Positions 24,633 through 30,562 of a stretch of DNA of 31,637 bases are shown here, in pieces. The DNA comes from a virus, in the IMG/VR virus record IMGVR_UViG_3300017917_001270, positions 1 to 31,637 of that record; one strand, written 5' to 3'. The translations under genes were made by a program, and so were the position numbers. Position 1 is the first letter of the stretch; every line of letters starts with the position of its first letter. Below the pieces are notes generated by a model. That model was not told where the DNA came from and did no database searches. It saw only the letters and a program-made list of their open reading frames with translations.

Positions 24633-24663
24633 TTTGATAATACTTATATTAGTAGTATCTTTA
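24633..24663 (+). promoter_or_regulatory. Host-type promoter before the replication gene
   Basis: TTTG (24633-24636), 19 bases, then TATCTTTA (24656-24663) match the Bacteroidetes consensus except for the last base. The gene at 24714 then starts with a good Shine-Dalgarno AAAGGAG (24699-24705), rare in this window. Confidence 0.6.
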
Positions 24664-24713
24664 AGATATGATACACATATTATAAACACAAACAAAACAA
24701 AGGAGAAAAAATT

Positions 24714-25202
24714 ATGGCAAAAGATCCAGCAGTGTTATTCTACACACAAGATTTTTTAGTAGGAACACTAACAATGACTGATGAACAAATGGGTAGGTAT
24801 ATTTACTTACTATGTTTACAACATCAAAAAGGTAAACTAACTTTATCTGACCTAAAATCTAAACTGAAAGAAGATGATATAGAAGTAGCAGAGAAGTTTC
24901 CTCTACAAGCTGATGGTTATTACTATAACTTAAGAATGTATGAAGAAGCAATTAAAAGAAAAAATTATACTGAAAGTAGAAGAAATAATAGAAAAAAGAA
25001 AGATGATGTAGATGTTCAGCTACTTAAACAATCATATGTTAATCGTATGGAAAATGAAAATGAAGATGTAAATGTAAATGTAAATGATATTGTAAATAAA
25101 AATGTAAATAGAAATGAAGTATTAACTAAAGTTATAAGCGAAGCGATGAAACAAAAACCAAAACAATCAGAAATAAATGAATTAGATAATTTGGTTAAGT
25201 AA
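24714..25202 (+). CDS. DUF1376-like phage replication (replisome organiser-like) protein
   Basis: The N-terminus (MAKDPAVLFYTQDFLVGTLT, MTDEQMGRYIYLLCLQHQKG) matches the winged-helix start of DUF1376-type replication proteins, found in many phages and related to initiators that bind an origin and load a helicase. YESRRNNR-like basic residues follow. The C-terminal half is low-complexity Asn/Val/Glu/Asp (ENENEDVNVNVN) encoded by a hexanucleotide repeat (25048-25119). The start has a true Shine-Dalgarno 8 bases upstream. It probably works with the AAA ATPase to start replication through host enzymes. Confidence 0.7.
   Translation: MAKDPAVLFYTQDFLVGTLTMTDEQMGRYIYLLCLQHQKGKLTLSDLKSKLKEDDIEVAEKFPLQADGYYYNLRMYEEAIKRKNYTESRRNNRKKKDDVDVQLLKQSYVNRMENENEDVNVNVNDIVNKNVNRNEVLTKVISEAMKQKPKQSEINELDNLVK
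25048..25119 (+). repeat. Hexanucleotide repeat tract in the replication gene
   Basis: Units like AATGAA, AATGTA and GTAAAT repeat in a 6-base register. The encoded stretch is a hydrophilic linker. In lambda and some other phages the origin lies inside the initiator gene as iterons, so this AT-rich tract is an origin candidate. The units are short, so simple linker expansion is equally possible. Confidence 0.5.
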
Positions 25203-25217
25203 AAAAAATAAATTATA

Positions 25218-25233
25218 TTTGTTATATATGGTA
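25218..25233 (+). promoter_or_regulatory. Motif copy upstream of the candidate small RNA (copy H)
   Basis: TTTGTTATATATGGTA matches the late motif at its first eight bases and in the TATAT core. No coding start follows closely; a structured element and terminator follow instead. Confidence 0.4.
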
Positions 25234-25332
25234 GAAGCTGGTCCTAGTGCCATTGGACTCGGATTCTCCTTATAATATTGAGAGGAAAATAATACTCTCC
25301 CTTCCCCTATCGGTTCTCGGTAGGGGTTTTTT
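25234..25332 (+). ncRNA. Candidate structured small RNA ending in a terminator
   Basis: The gap between the replication gene and the GIY-YIG gene holds about 100 bases of hairpins: AGAA (25233-25236) with TTCT (25264-25267) around an inner GTCC/GGAC pair (25241-25244 and 25255-25258), then GAGAG (25280-25284) with CTCTC (25295-25299), then a strong terminator (25304-25332). No ORF of useful size lies inside. A promoter-like motif (25218-25233) precedes it. This arrangement of promoter, structure and terminator fits a small RNA of about 95 nt. I cannot assign it to a known family; the exact 5' end is inferred. Confidence 0.5.
25304..25332 (+). terminator. Intrinsic terminator
   Basis: CCCCTATCG (25304-25312) pairs with CGGTAGGGG (25318-25326) over 9 bp, one T-G pair, around GTTCT, and runs into six T bases (25327-25332). 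Very GC-rich for this genome. Confidence 0.92.
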
Positions 25333-25343
25333 ATTTCAAAATA

Positions 25344-25375
25344 TTTGTTCGTTTGGAAAATTTGGAGTATATTTA
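25344..25375 (+). promoter_or_regulatory. Possible host-type promoter for the GIY-YIG gene
   Basis: TTTG (25344-25347), 20 bases, then TATATTTA (25368-25375), a fair match to TAnnTTTG. It lies after the terminator and 34 bases before the ATG at 25410. Another TTTGG-like element nearby makes the -33 choice uncertain. Confidence 0.45.
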
Positions 25376-25409
25376 TATACATACACTAACTAAATAAAAT
25401 GGCACAATT

Positions 25410-25913
25410 ATGAAAAGATGTACTAAATGTTCGGAAATAAAACCCTACGAACAATTCTCCAAAAACAGAGCAGCAAAGGATGGATTACAATGGCATTGTA
25501 AAACATGCAATAACAAAGATAATCAAAGGTTCAGAGATGAAATAGATCCTGAATATATGAGTAGATGGTTTTCTAAACACAGAAATCATTGGAGAGAATA
25601 TATGAATGATTATAGTAGAGTTGGTAATACAAATACTATCTACGCAATCACAGCTCCTAATGGTGATGTATATATTGGATTTACACAAAGAAAGAAATAC
25701 TTTAGATTAAACGAACATAAGAAATATTATAGAATAGGAAGTAAAAATAAATTACCCTTACTTTGGGAATCGTTTGATAGATACGGAATAGATAATCATA
25801 AATTTGAAGTTCTAAAACAATTTGAAGGAACTAAAAGTGAAGGTATGGAAATAGAAACTAATTTAATTCAGTTCTATAAATCTATCAACAAATCATTAAA
25901 TGTAAAAGATTAA
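25410..25913 (+). CDS. GIY-YIG endonuclease with N-terminal zinc finger
   Basis: The 167-residue protein joins a Cys4 zinc finger (C4-x2-C7 and C30-x2-C33) to a GIY-YIG domain: TIYAIT (I77, Y78; the usual first Gly is Thr), VYIG (87-90) and R99/H103 in RLNEHKK, then a helix with EIETNLIQFYKSIN that should carry the metal-binding Glu. Such enzymes are free-standing homing endonucleases in many phages. A four-codon ORF (ATG at 25399, MAQL) overlaps the start as ATGA, so translation is probably coupled to it. The enzyme probably arrived as a mobile cassette and cuts related phages lacking it. Confidence 0.72.
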   Translation: MKRCTKCSEIKPYEQFSKNRAAKDGLQWHCKTCNNKDNQRFRDEIDPEYMSRWFSKHRNHWREYMNDYSRVGNTNTIYAITAPNGDVYIGFTQRKKYFRLNEHKKYYRIGSKNKLPLLWESFDRYGIDNHKFEVLKQFEGTKSEGMEIETNLIQFYKSINKSLNVKD

Positions 25914-25914
25914 T

Positions 25915-26100
25915 ATGTGCATAATTAAATTAGGAAACATTGTAGAAGGATTAATCAATGTAGTGACATTAGGTTGGGGAAAAGAATTGGCAACTAAAAT
26001 AGCTCATAAACTAGGTTATGAAGATTGCGGATGTGAAAAACGCCGCATCTTCCTTAACCGAATTGTTGGGTGTAAAGAAATAAAGATAAAATTGTTTTAA
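25915..26100 (+). CDS. Conserved small phage protein with CGC motif (61 aa)
   Basis: The protein has an N-terminal helical part (IVEGLINVVTLGWGKELATK), then AHKLGYEDCGCEKRRIFLN and a terminal GCKEIKIKLF. I recall similar short proteins (theme GxGKxxAxxxAxxLGYxDCxCxxR) in phages. The Cys pair could bind metal or join a partner. The function is unknown. It is coupled to the GIY-YIG gene (1 base) and to the next (1-base overlap). Confidence 0.6.
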   Translation: MCIIKLGNIVEGLINVVTLGWGKELATKIAHKLGYEDCGCEKRRIFLNRIVGCKEIKIKLF

Positions 26101-26465
26101 TGGCGTATCAAAAGGAATTAAGTACTGAATGTAAAAATTGTGGGGTTAAATGGAATAAAGATTTAAGTAACAAATATCCGAAAAGAGCAATTTGTTATCC
26201 TTGCAAACAATTAGAATATGATGATAGAAAGGAACAATATAAAAACAATAGATTCAAAAGGGGTATGAATCGATTTGAAAAACATAAACCATTTAAGATT
26301 GAAAACCGAAAACATATCCATAAAGCAGTAAATGCAGAATTAAGACCGTTAAAAGATAGAAGTGAGATAAGAGAGTTCTTAAGAAAAAGATTTGATGAAT
26401 TACTATTAGATACGGCATTGTGGGATTATATAAATGATACAGATATAGAAAATAAAAACAAATAA
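26100..26465 (+). CDS. Small zinc-finger protein (121 aa)
   Basis: An N-terminal zinc ribbon is seen: C11-x2-C14 and C32-x2-C35, with a 17-residue spacer. The middle is highly basic (RFKRGMNRFEKHKPFKIENR), followed by a helical acidic C-terminus. A zinc ribbon plus basic region fits a nucleic-acid binding protein, possibly a regulator. It starts on the last base of the preceding stop. Confidence 0.6.
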   Translation: MAYQKELSTECKNCGVKWNKDLSNKYPKRAICYPCKQLEYDDRKEQYKNNRFKRGMNRFEKHKPFKIENRKHIHKAVNAELRPLKDRSEIREFLRKRFDELLLDTALWDYINDTDIENKNK

Positions 26466-26466
26466 T

Positions 26467-26754
26467 ATGATAGAAGTACAAAGTACATTAGACGGAACAG
26501 TCAAAGAAATCGAAGTAAACAAAGCTTATGTAGTAGATTTCACAAAATTAAATTCGGTAAATGATTTAATGTTAGTTTTAAGTGGATTAGGAATAACTTA
26601 TCCAGGTAATCATCCATTAATCCAACATCTTAAACCATTTCTTAATTTGGATAATCCTATTGATTTACAACCTCAACCTCAACCAAAGAAAGCAGAATTT
26701 ATTCCATTAAAGAAAACTGATATAGGAGATAGAGTATTTAATAAGGAGAAATAA
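26467..26754 (+). CDS. Unknown protein (95 aa)
   Basis: The 95-residue protein has an acidic/beta N-terminus (MIEVQSTLDGTVKEIEVNKA), a helix (VNDLMLVLSGLGIT), then a Pro/Gln stretch (LQPQPQPKKAEF). No family is recognised. It ends one base before the next gene, whose start follows an AAGGAG-like sequence inside this gene. Confidence 0.55.
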   Translation: MIEVQSTLDGTVKEIEVNKAYVVDFTKLNSVNDLMLVLSGLGITYPGNHPLIQHLKPFLNLDNPIDLQPQPQPKKAEFIPLKKTDIGDRVFNKEK

Positions 26755-26755
26755 T

Positions 26756-26992
26756 ATGAGAGAGAATATTATAGTACCATTAACAGATGAAGAATACAAA
26801 CAACTAAAAGAGACAGTTGATAGTATTGAAAGTTATTTACCTGAAAACAAAGCACCTTATGTTTGGGATATGTTCAATAGATTAAGAGGTGAGAATGAGA
26901 ATAGACCTTGTACATGTGGAAGTGCAGGAGCACATTGGGCAAGAGCGGTAACTTATTTAAGAGAATATATTAAGGAGAAAGAGGGTGTTTAA
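26756..26992 (+). CDS. Small conserved-looking protein with CTCGSAG motif (78 aa)
   Basis: The protein is helical with a single CxC pair, RPCTCGSAGAHWARAV, in the C-terminal half, then TYLREYIKEK. I recall the theme CxCGSxGxHWxxAV in short phage proteins, function unknown. AAGGAG in the preceding gene gives it a Shine-Dalgarno. Its end overlaps the possible GTG start of the sigma-like gene. Confidence 0.5.
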   Translation: MRENIIVPLTDEEYKQLKETVDSIESYLPENKAPYVWDMFNRLRGENENRPCTCGSAGAHWARAVTYLREYIKEKEGV

Positions 26993-27002
26993 TAGCGGTA
27001 GT

Positions 27003-27533
27003 ATGGAAGAAAACAAAGAGAGATTAGAAGTTCTCTATACCAAACACCATAAGTTATTTATGGGTACAGCATATAATATCACAAAGAATGAAGTAATAGC
27101 AGAAGATTTAGTTGGTGATTTATATGTGTATTTAGGAGAGAAGATAAGAGAGAAGTTATGGTATAAGGATAGTTTTAATTTACTTTATTGTATTAATTTC
27201 CTACAAACTCGTTGGTTAAACAAAGTAAAGAGAGATAAAAAAATTAGATATACTTCGGAGATTAATGATAATATAAGTGATACAGAATATAATATAGATT
27301 TTGATGAAAAGTTAGATAGAGCATATGAAGAAGTAGTAGAAGAAGTAAAGAGATTACAAACTACGAATATGTGGACATCAGCTAAATTATATTCTCTTTT
27401 TTGGATAGAAAACCCAAATATGACATTAAAAGAATTATCAGAAACTATCGGTATATCTAATTCAACCTCTTTCATACACATTAAGAAAGTAAAAGAGCAT
27501 CTAAAGAAAAACATTAATAATCCATTCAAATGA
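27003..27533 (+). CDS. Phage sigma factor-like protein (sigma-70 family, ECF-size)
   Basis: Residues about 8-45 resemble sigma region 2 (LYTKHHKLFMGTAYNITKNE, VIAEDLVGDLYVYLGEKI). About 55-80 (NFLQTRWLNKVKRDKKIRY) could be the DNA-melting part. Residues about 140-170 resemble region 4, a helix-turn-helix (TLKELSETIGISNSTSFIHI). Length 176 fits an ECF-type factor. The ATG at 27003 is my choice; a GTG at 26985 gives 6 more residues and has AAGGAG at a good distance, so either may be used. It probably directs host RNA polymerase to the repeated late motif. Confidence 0.68.
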   Translation: MEENKERLEVLYTKHHKLFMGTAYNITKNEVIAEDLVGDLYVYLGEKIREKLWYKDSFNLLYCINFLQTRWLNKVKRDKKIRYTSEINDNISDTEYNIDFDEKLDRAYEEVVEEVKRLQTTNMWTSAKLYSLFWIENPNMTLKELSETIGISNSTSFIHIKKVKEHLKKNINNPFK

Positions 27534-27679
27534 CAAACGAAGAACAAATTAAATCTATTGTAGAGCAAATCAAAGCTAATTTAAGTATTGAAGAATTAGA
27601 TGATTTAGAAAGACAATACAATGAGATGTTAAAAAGAATTAAAGAGAACGAAGAGAATAAAAATAAAAAAGAAGAATAA
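27530..27679 (+). CDS. Small coiled-coil protein coupled to the sigma-like gene (49 aa)
   Basis: The start overlaps the sigma-like stop as ATGA. The 49-residue protein is one charged helix (LSIEELDDLERQYNEMLKRI) with a Lys/Asn/Glu tail. ATGA coupling suggests a partner such as an anti-sigma or co-activator, inferred from position only. It ends 6 bases before the tRNA. Confidence 0.5.
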   Translation: MTNEEQIKSIVEQIKANLSIEELDDLERQYNEMLKRIKENEENKNKKEE

Positions 27680-27685
27680 TCCCAA

Positions 27686-27757
27686 TGTTGAATAGTGTAA
27701 CGGTCAGCACCACAGATTTTGATTCTGTTAGTTATGGTTCGAATCCATATTCAACTA
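27686..27757 (+). tRNA. tRNA-Gln (anticodon TTG)
   Basis: A full cloverleaf is seen: acceptor TGTTGAA/TTCAACT (T1-T72 mismatch at the end, as the first pair is weak in many tRNA-Gln), D stem GTGT/GCAC, anticodon stem ACAGA/TCTGT with loop TTTTGAT (anticodon TTG at 27719-27721), T stem TATGG/CCATA with loop TTCGAAT. No CCA is encoded. It reads CAA, which the Gln-rich fibre and early genes use almost always. Confidence 0.92.
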
Positions 27758-27771
27758 CAAAATCCATTTCG

Positions 27772-27787
27772 TTGGTTATATATGTAT
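27772..27787 (+). promoter_or_regulatory. Candidate phage late promoter before the terminase genes (copy G)
   Basis: TTGGTTATATATGTAT is a weaker match (TTGGTTAT conserved, later bases changed), 24 bases before the small terminase ATG (27812) and just after the tRNA. Confidence 0.45.
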
Positions 27788-27811
27788 ATACCAATAAAAT
27801 AATGAAATAAA

Positions 27812-28108
27812 ATGGCAAAGTTTGAGAAAGGACATCAATTGAGTAAGGGAAGACCGGTGGGTGCATTGAATAGGTCTACCGAACAAATGAAATTAACATT
27901 GGCTAGAGCAGCAAATAAAACTTTAGATACAATTGGTGAAGATTTAGAAAAGATAAGAAAAGAGAATCCTGAAAAGGCAATTGAACTATCTCTAAAGTTA
28001 ATGGAGTATGTAATGCCGAAGTTAAGTAGAACTGAAATGAAAGCAGAGATAGAACAAAGGGTACAACAAATATCAGTAAACATAACACGCAGTGGAAGTA
28101 ACGATTAA
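27812..28108 (+). CDS. terS: Terminase small subunit
   Basis: The 98-residue protein starts with FEKGHQLSKGRPVGALNRST, a basic N-terminus typical of small terminase-related proteins (DUF5681-like), then a helical region (DTIGEDLEKIRKENPEKAI) and a C-terminal helical tail. It lies directly before the large terminase gene, overlapping it by 17 bases. Small terminases bind the packaging site and guide the large subunit. It is short for the family, so the assignment rests mainly on position. Confidence 0.68.
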   Translation: MAKFEKGHQLSKGRPVGALNRSTEQMKLTLARAANKTLDTIGEDLEKIRKENPEKAIELSLKLMEYVMPKLSRTEMKAEIEQRVQQISVNITRSGSND

Positions 28109-29243
28109 TACAACGATAACTTACGAACACCTATTAGATGCGGAAAGTAGAATAACACAGCACATTGGTGGAACGAGAAGTGGTAAAACATACGCGATAC
28201 TTCAATACTTAATCACAGAAGCATTCAAAACACCACAAACTATTACTATTGTCCGTAAAACAATTCCTTCCCTCAAAAGGACAGTAATAAAAGATTTCAA
28301 AGATATACTAACGAAATTAAATATTTGGAATGAGAACAGTTTTAACATTACTGATAGGATTTATCAAATTGGTGATAGTAGTGTTCAGTTTATATCTACT
28401 GATGATGCTGATAAGTTACGTGGTATCAAAAGTGATATCCTTTTTATTGATGAAGCCAGTGAGATTGATGAAGAAAGTTATTTTCAGTTATCTATCAGAA
28501 CTACTGGCCGTATCATACTCGCATACAACCCTACCGTCTCACCCTATCATTGGCTTAGACAAATGCAAGATTGTGAAAGATTTGTAACAACATATAAAGA
28601 TAATGTGTATTTGGAAAAATCAGTTGTTAAAGCAATTGAGGAATTAGAAACTAAAAACCCTAAATATTGGAAGATATATGGTAAAGGAGAATTTGCACCG
28701 AATGATAGAGCAATCTTTCAATTCGATATTGTTGATGAGTTTGAAGGTGAGTTTGTGGCAATGGGAATGGACTTTGGTTTTGCTTCTGACCCAACTACAT
28801 TAGTGGCAGTATTTAAGAATGGTGATGATTTGTATTTAGAAGAAATGTTATATGAGAAAGGATTGGTAACATCAGATATAGTAAACAAATTAAAATCATT
28901 AGGTATTGATAAAGAAGAAATATGGTGTGATAGTGCAGAACCGAGATTAGTAGAGGAATTGTATAGAAGTGGATTAAATACAAAGCCAGTTAAGAAAGGA
29001 CCTGATAGTATTAAGTTTGGTATTGGTGTATTACAGAATTATAGAATACACTTAACTAAAAGGTCACAAAATCTTATCAATGAGTTCTATGGTTATCAAT
29101 GGGCAGTAGATAAACACAATTACGCAACTGATACACCCGAAGGAGGATTAGACCACTTAATAGATGCGGTTAGATATGTTGCAATGATGAGATTATCACA
29201 AAAAGCAGTAAACAAAGGTAAGTACACAATTAATATATTTTAA
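28092..29243 (+). CDS. terL: Terminase large subunit
   Basis: This 383-residue protein has both terminase domains. ATPase: Walker A GGTRSGKT (residues 26-33) and Walker B ILFIDEA (D120, E121). Nuclease: GMDFGFASDP (D227), IWCDSAEP (D281) and GGLDHLIDAVRY (D355, D359), the acidic residues expected to bind metal. It cuts concatemeric DNA and drives it into the head through the portal (5907). The start is GTG at 28092, inside the terS end; the first residues (VTINTTITYEHLL) agree with family starts. No insertion or truncation is seen. Confidence 0.93.
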   Translation: MEVTINTTITYEHLLDAESRITQHIGGTRSGKTYAILQYLITEAFKTPQTITIVRKTIPSLKRTVIKDFKDILTKLNIWNENSFNITDRIYQIGDSSVQFISTDDADKLRGIKSDILFIDEASEIDEESYFQLSIRTTGRIILAYNPTVSPYHWLRQMQDCERFVTTYKDNVYLEKSVVKAIEELETKNPKYWKIYGKGEFAPNDRAIFQFDIVDEFEGEFVAMGMDFGFASDPTTLVAVFKNGDDLYLEEMLYEKGLVTSDIVNKLKSLGIDKEEIWCDSAEPRLVEELYRSGLNTKPVKKGPDSIKFGIGVLQNYRIHLTKRSQNLINEFYGYQWAVDKHNYATDTPEGGLDHLIDAVRYVAMMRLSQKAVNKGKYTINIF

Positions 29244-29244
29244 T

Positions 29245-29457
29245 ATGATAAACATAGATGGAAAAGATTATACAATAAATGAGATACAGCAAGTATTTGA
29301 TTTATGTAGAGAACTACTCAAAGATAATTCTGATTTGAATGCAAAGATGATAGCAATGAACGCAAAATTAGAAAACGAAGAAAAGAAAGTAAAGAAGTTA
29401 CAACAACAATTATTTTTCTATTCACAAGCATTTACAAACAATACATACAACGCATAA
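29245..29457 (+). CDS. Small coiled-coil protein after terminase (70 aa)
   Basis: The 70-residue protein is a charged helix (VFDLCRELLKDNSDLNAKMI, AKLENEEKKVKKLQQQL) after a short beta start (MINIDGKDYTINEI). It lies one base after terL and one before the chaperone gene. The family is unknown to me. Position suggests a packaging or tail-assembly accessory. Confidence 0.55.
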   Translation: MINIDGKDYTINEIQQVFDLCRELLKDNSDLNAKMIAMNAKLENEEKKVKKLQQQLFFYSQAFTNNTYNA

Positions 29458-29458
29458 T

Positions 29459-30088
29459 ATGAAAAAGCAAATAACAATAGAAGTTCCCAACGATTGGTCA
29501 GCAGTTACTCTAACAAAGTATCTCGCAATGCATGAAGATTTGAAAGCATATATAGATGAGCCAGAAGCAATCACTGCAACTATGTTCTATCATTTATGTG
29601 GTATAACGCCTGAAGTAATGCAGAAGATAGATACTGAAACATTTATACAAATTAAAAATCACTTAAATCAATTCGTAAGTAATACAGAAGTACCTTTAGT
29701 AAAATCTTTTTTCCGTAATGGTGTTGAGTATGGATTTCACCCTAACTTATCAAAGATTGAGTATGGTGCGTATATAGATATATGCAAATATACAGCAGAG
29801 GGAATTACAAAGGATTGGGCAAAGGTTATGGCAATTCTTTACCGTCCAATCACAAAAAGAGTAGGTAAGTTATATGAGGTTGCTAGTTACACAGGCGAAG
29901 AAGAGTGGGAATGGTTTAATGAAGTAGGAATGGATGTTCATTTAGGAGCATGGTTTTTTTTTATCAATTTGTCAATGGACTTATTGAAAGATACCCTGAA
30001 CTCTTTGGCGAAGACAACGGATTTGCCTCTGAACATCAAGCAAGATTTGGAAAAAAGTGGGGAAGCTATACAGCAATTGTTTCCTTAG
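29459..30088 (+). CDS. Tail assembly chaperone, short (G-like) product
   Basis: The 209-residue protein has a pattern I know from Bacteroidetes and marine phages: an N-terminal VPNDWSAVTLTKYLAMHEDL, the middle VEYGFHPNLSKIEYGAYIDI, KVMAILYRPITKRVGKLYEV and GAWFFFINLSMDLLKDTLNS. The first ~167 residues could form the G-like domain that escorts the tape measure. At 29954-29962 nine T bases allow a -1 shift into the ORF at 29962-30231, giving a GT-like product of about 257 residues. The gene is oddly far from the tape measure (17044), and the assignment is by pattern and this frameshift. Confidence 0.6.
   Translation: MKKQITIEVPNDWSAVTLTKYLAMHEDLKAYIDEPEAITATMFYHLCGITPEVMQKIDTETFIQIKNHLNQFVSNTEVPLVKSFFRNGVEYGFHPNLSKIEYGAYIDICKYTAEGITKDWAKVMAILYRPITKRVGKLYEVASYTGEEEWEWFNEVGMDVHLGAWFFFINLSMDLLKDTLNSLAKTTDLPLNIKQDLEKSGEAIQQLFP
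29954..29962 (+). other. T9 run, candidate -1 frameshift site
   Basis: Nine T bases encode Phe-Phe-Phe in the zero frame (codons at 29954, 29957 and 29960). Slipping back one base continues with TAT-CAA into the ORF that ends at 30231. Such U-runs are known slippery sites for -1 shifts in tail chaperone genes. Confidence 0.6.
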
Positions 30089-30231
30089 CGAATGATGATA
30101 TAACGAAGATAGAAGAAGTAGAGAACCAACCATTAGAGAAGTGTTTATTATTATTAGCATATAGAGCTGATACACAGGTGTTAGAAAATTTAATTCAAAC
30201 AGAAGCATTAGCAAAGATTAAAGCTTCATAA
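29962..30231 (+). CDS. Tail assembly chaperone, T-like extension reached by -1 frameshift
   Basis: In the -1 frame the ORF encodes 89 residues after the T9 run: YQFVNGLIERYPELFGEDNG, then RFGKKWGSYTAIVSLANDDI and PLEKCLLLLAYRADTQVLEN. I recall a similar domain (KWGWY...LAxGDI...CLxxLxY) after tail chaperones in related phages, so it is a real coding sequence. The in-frame ATG at 29950 could in theory start it alone, but it has no good leader there. Alternatively the T9 count could be a sequencing error, which would make one ORF of the whole gene. Confidence 0.6.
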   Translation, partial: YQFVNGLIERYPELFGEDNGFASEHQARFGKKWGSYTAIVSLANDDITKIEEVENQPLEKCLLLLAYRADTQVLENLIQTEALAKIKAS

Positions 30232-30245
30232 AATTTGTTTAGGTG

Positions 30246-30261
30246 TTTGTTATCTATTACA
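30246..30261 (+). promoter_or_regulatory. Candidate phage late promoter (copy E)
   Basis: TTTGTTATCTATTACA matches the motif in its first 12 bases and lies 11 bases before the ATG at 30273. It begins 14 bases after the chaperone stop. Confidence 0.55.
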
Positions 30262-30272
30262 AACAGATACAA

Positions 30273-30548
30273 ATGTCAATAGATTGGAGTACAATTAGGG
30301 GTAAAGGAGCAGGAGCACTAATCAATAGTGGTATCTATATAGGTCCTACTCAGGGTTTAAGTTCACCTAAAAACGATAGAAGAGGATGTCTTTGTTTACA
30401 TTCAAACACTTACAGCAGAAAATGTTGTAATGGTGCATTAATGGCACAAGGTATTGGTGTTATTCAAGGTACACCTCCAATTCAATTAGGTGGATTTAGT
30501 ATAGGTTTCTCCGATGGTTTCAATGTTGACAGTCCGTTAAATCCTTAA
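30273..30548 (+). CDS. Small Cys-rich phage protein (91 aa)
   Basis: I start at ATG 30273 (MSIDWSTIRGKGAGALINSG), not at 30243, because promoter E covers the longer form. The centre RRGCLCLHSNTYSRKCCNGA has four Cys (CxC and CC) of a type I recall in conserved short phage proteins, followed by LMAQGIGVIQG and a Gly-rich end. The cysteines may bind metal or form disulfides. It precedes the fibre gene by 14 bases, so a role in fibre attachment is possible. Confidence 0.65.
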   Translation: MSIDWSTIRGKGAGALINSGIYIGPTQGLSSPKNDRRGCLCLHSNTYSRKCCNGALMAQGIGVIQGTPPIQLGGFSIGFSDGFNVDSPLNP

Positions 30549-30562
30549 ACAAATATTATACG

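Noticed and set aside
25234-25332. Second tRNA gene
   Set aside because: No T-arm with a GTTCGA-type loop, no anticodon stem of 5 bp and no acceptor stem; the hairpins do not form a cloverleaf.
27185-27568. Reverse-strand ORF of 127 codons
   Set aside because: It lies wholly antisense to the sigma-like gene and the next ORF, with a low-complexity hydrophobic product.
27686-27757. tRNA gene as an integration site
   Set aside because: No integrase gene or direct repeat of the tRNA 3' end was found.
28330-28587. Overlapping + strand ORF inside terL
   Set aside because: It is out of frame with the terminase, whose motifs continue through this part.
30243-30272. Upstream start for the Cys-rich gene (30243)
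   Set aside because: Candidate promoter E lies within this stretch; the ATG at 30273 has the same spacing as the other late genes.
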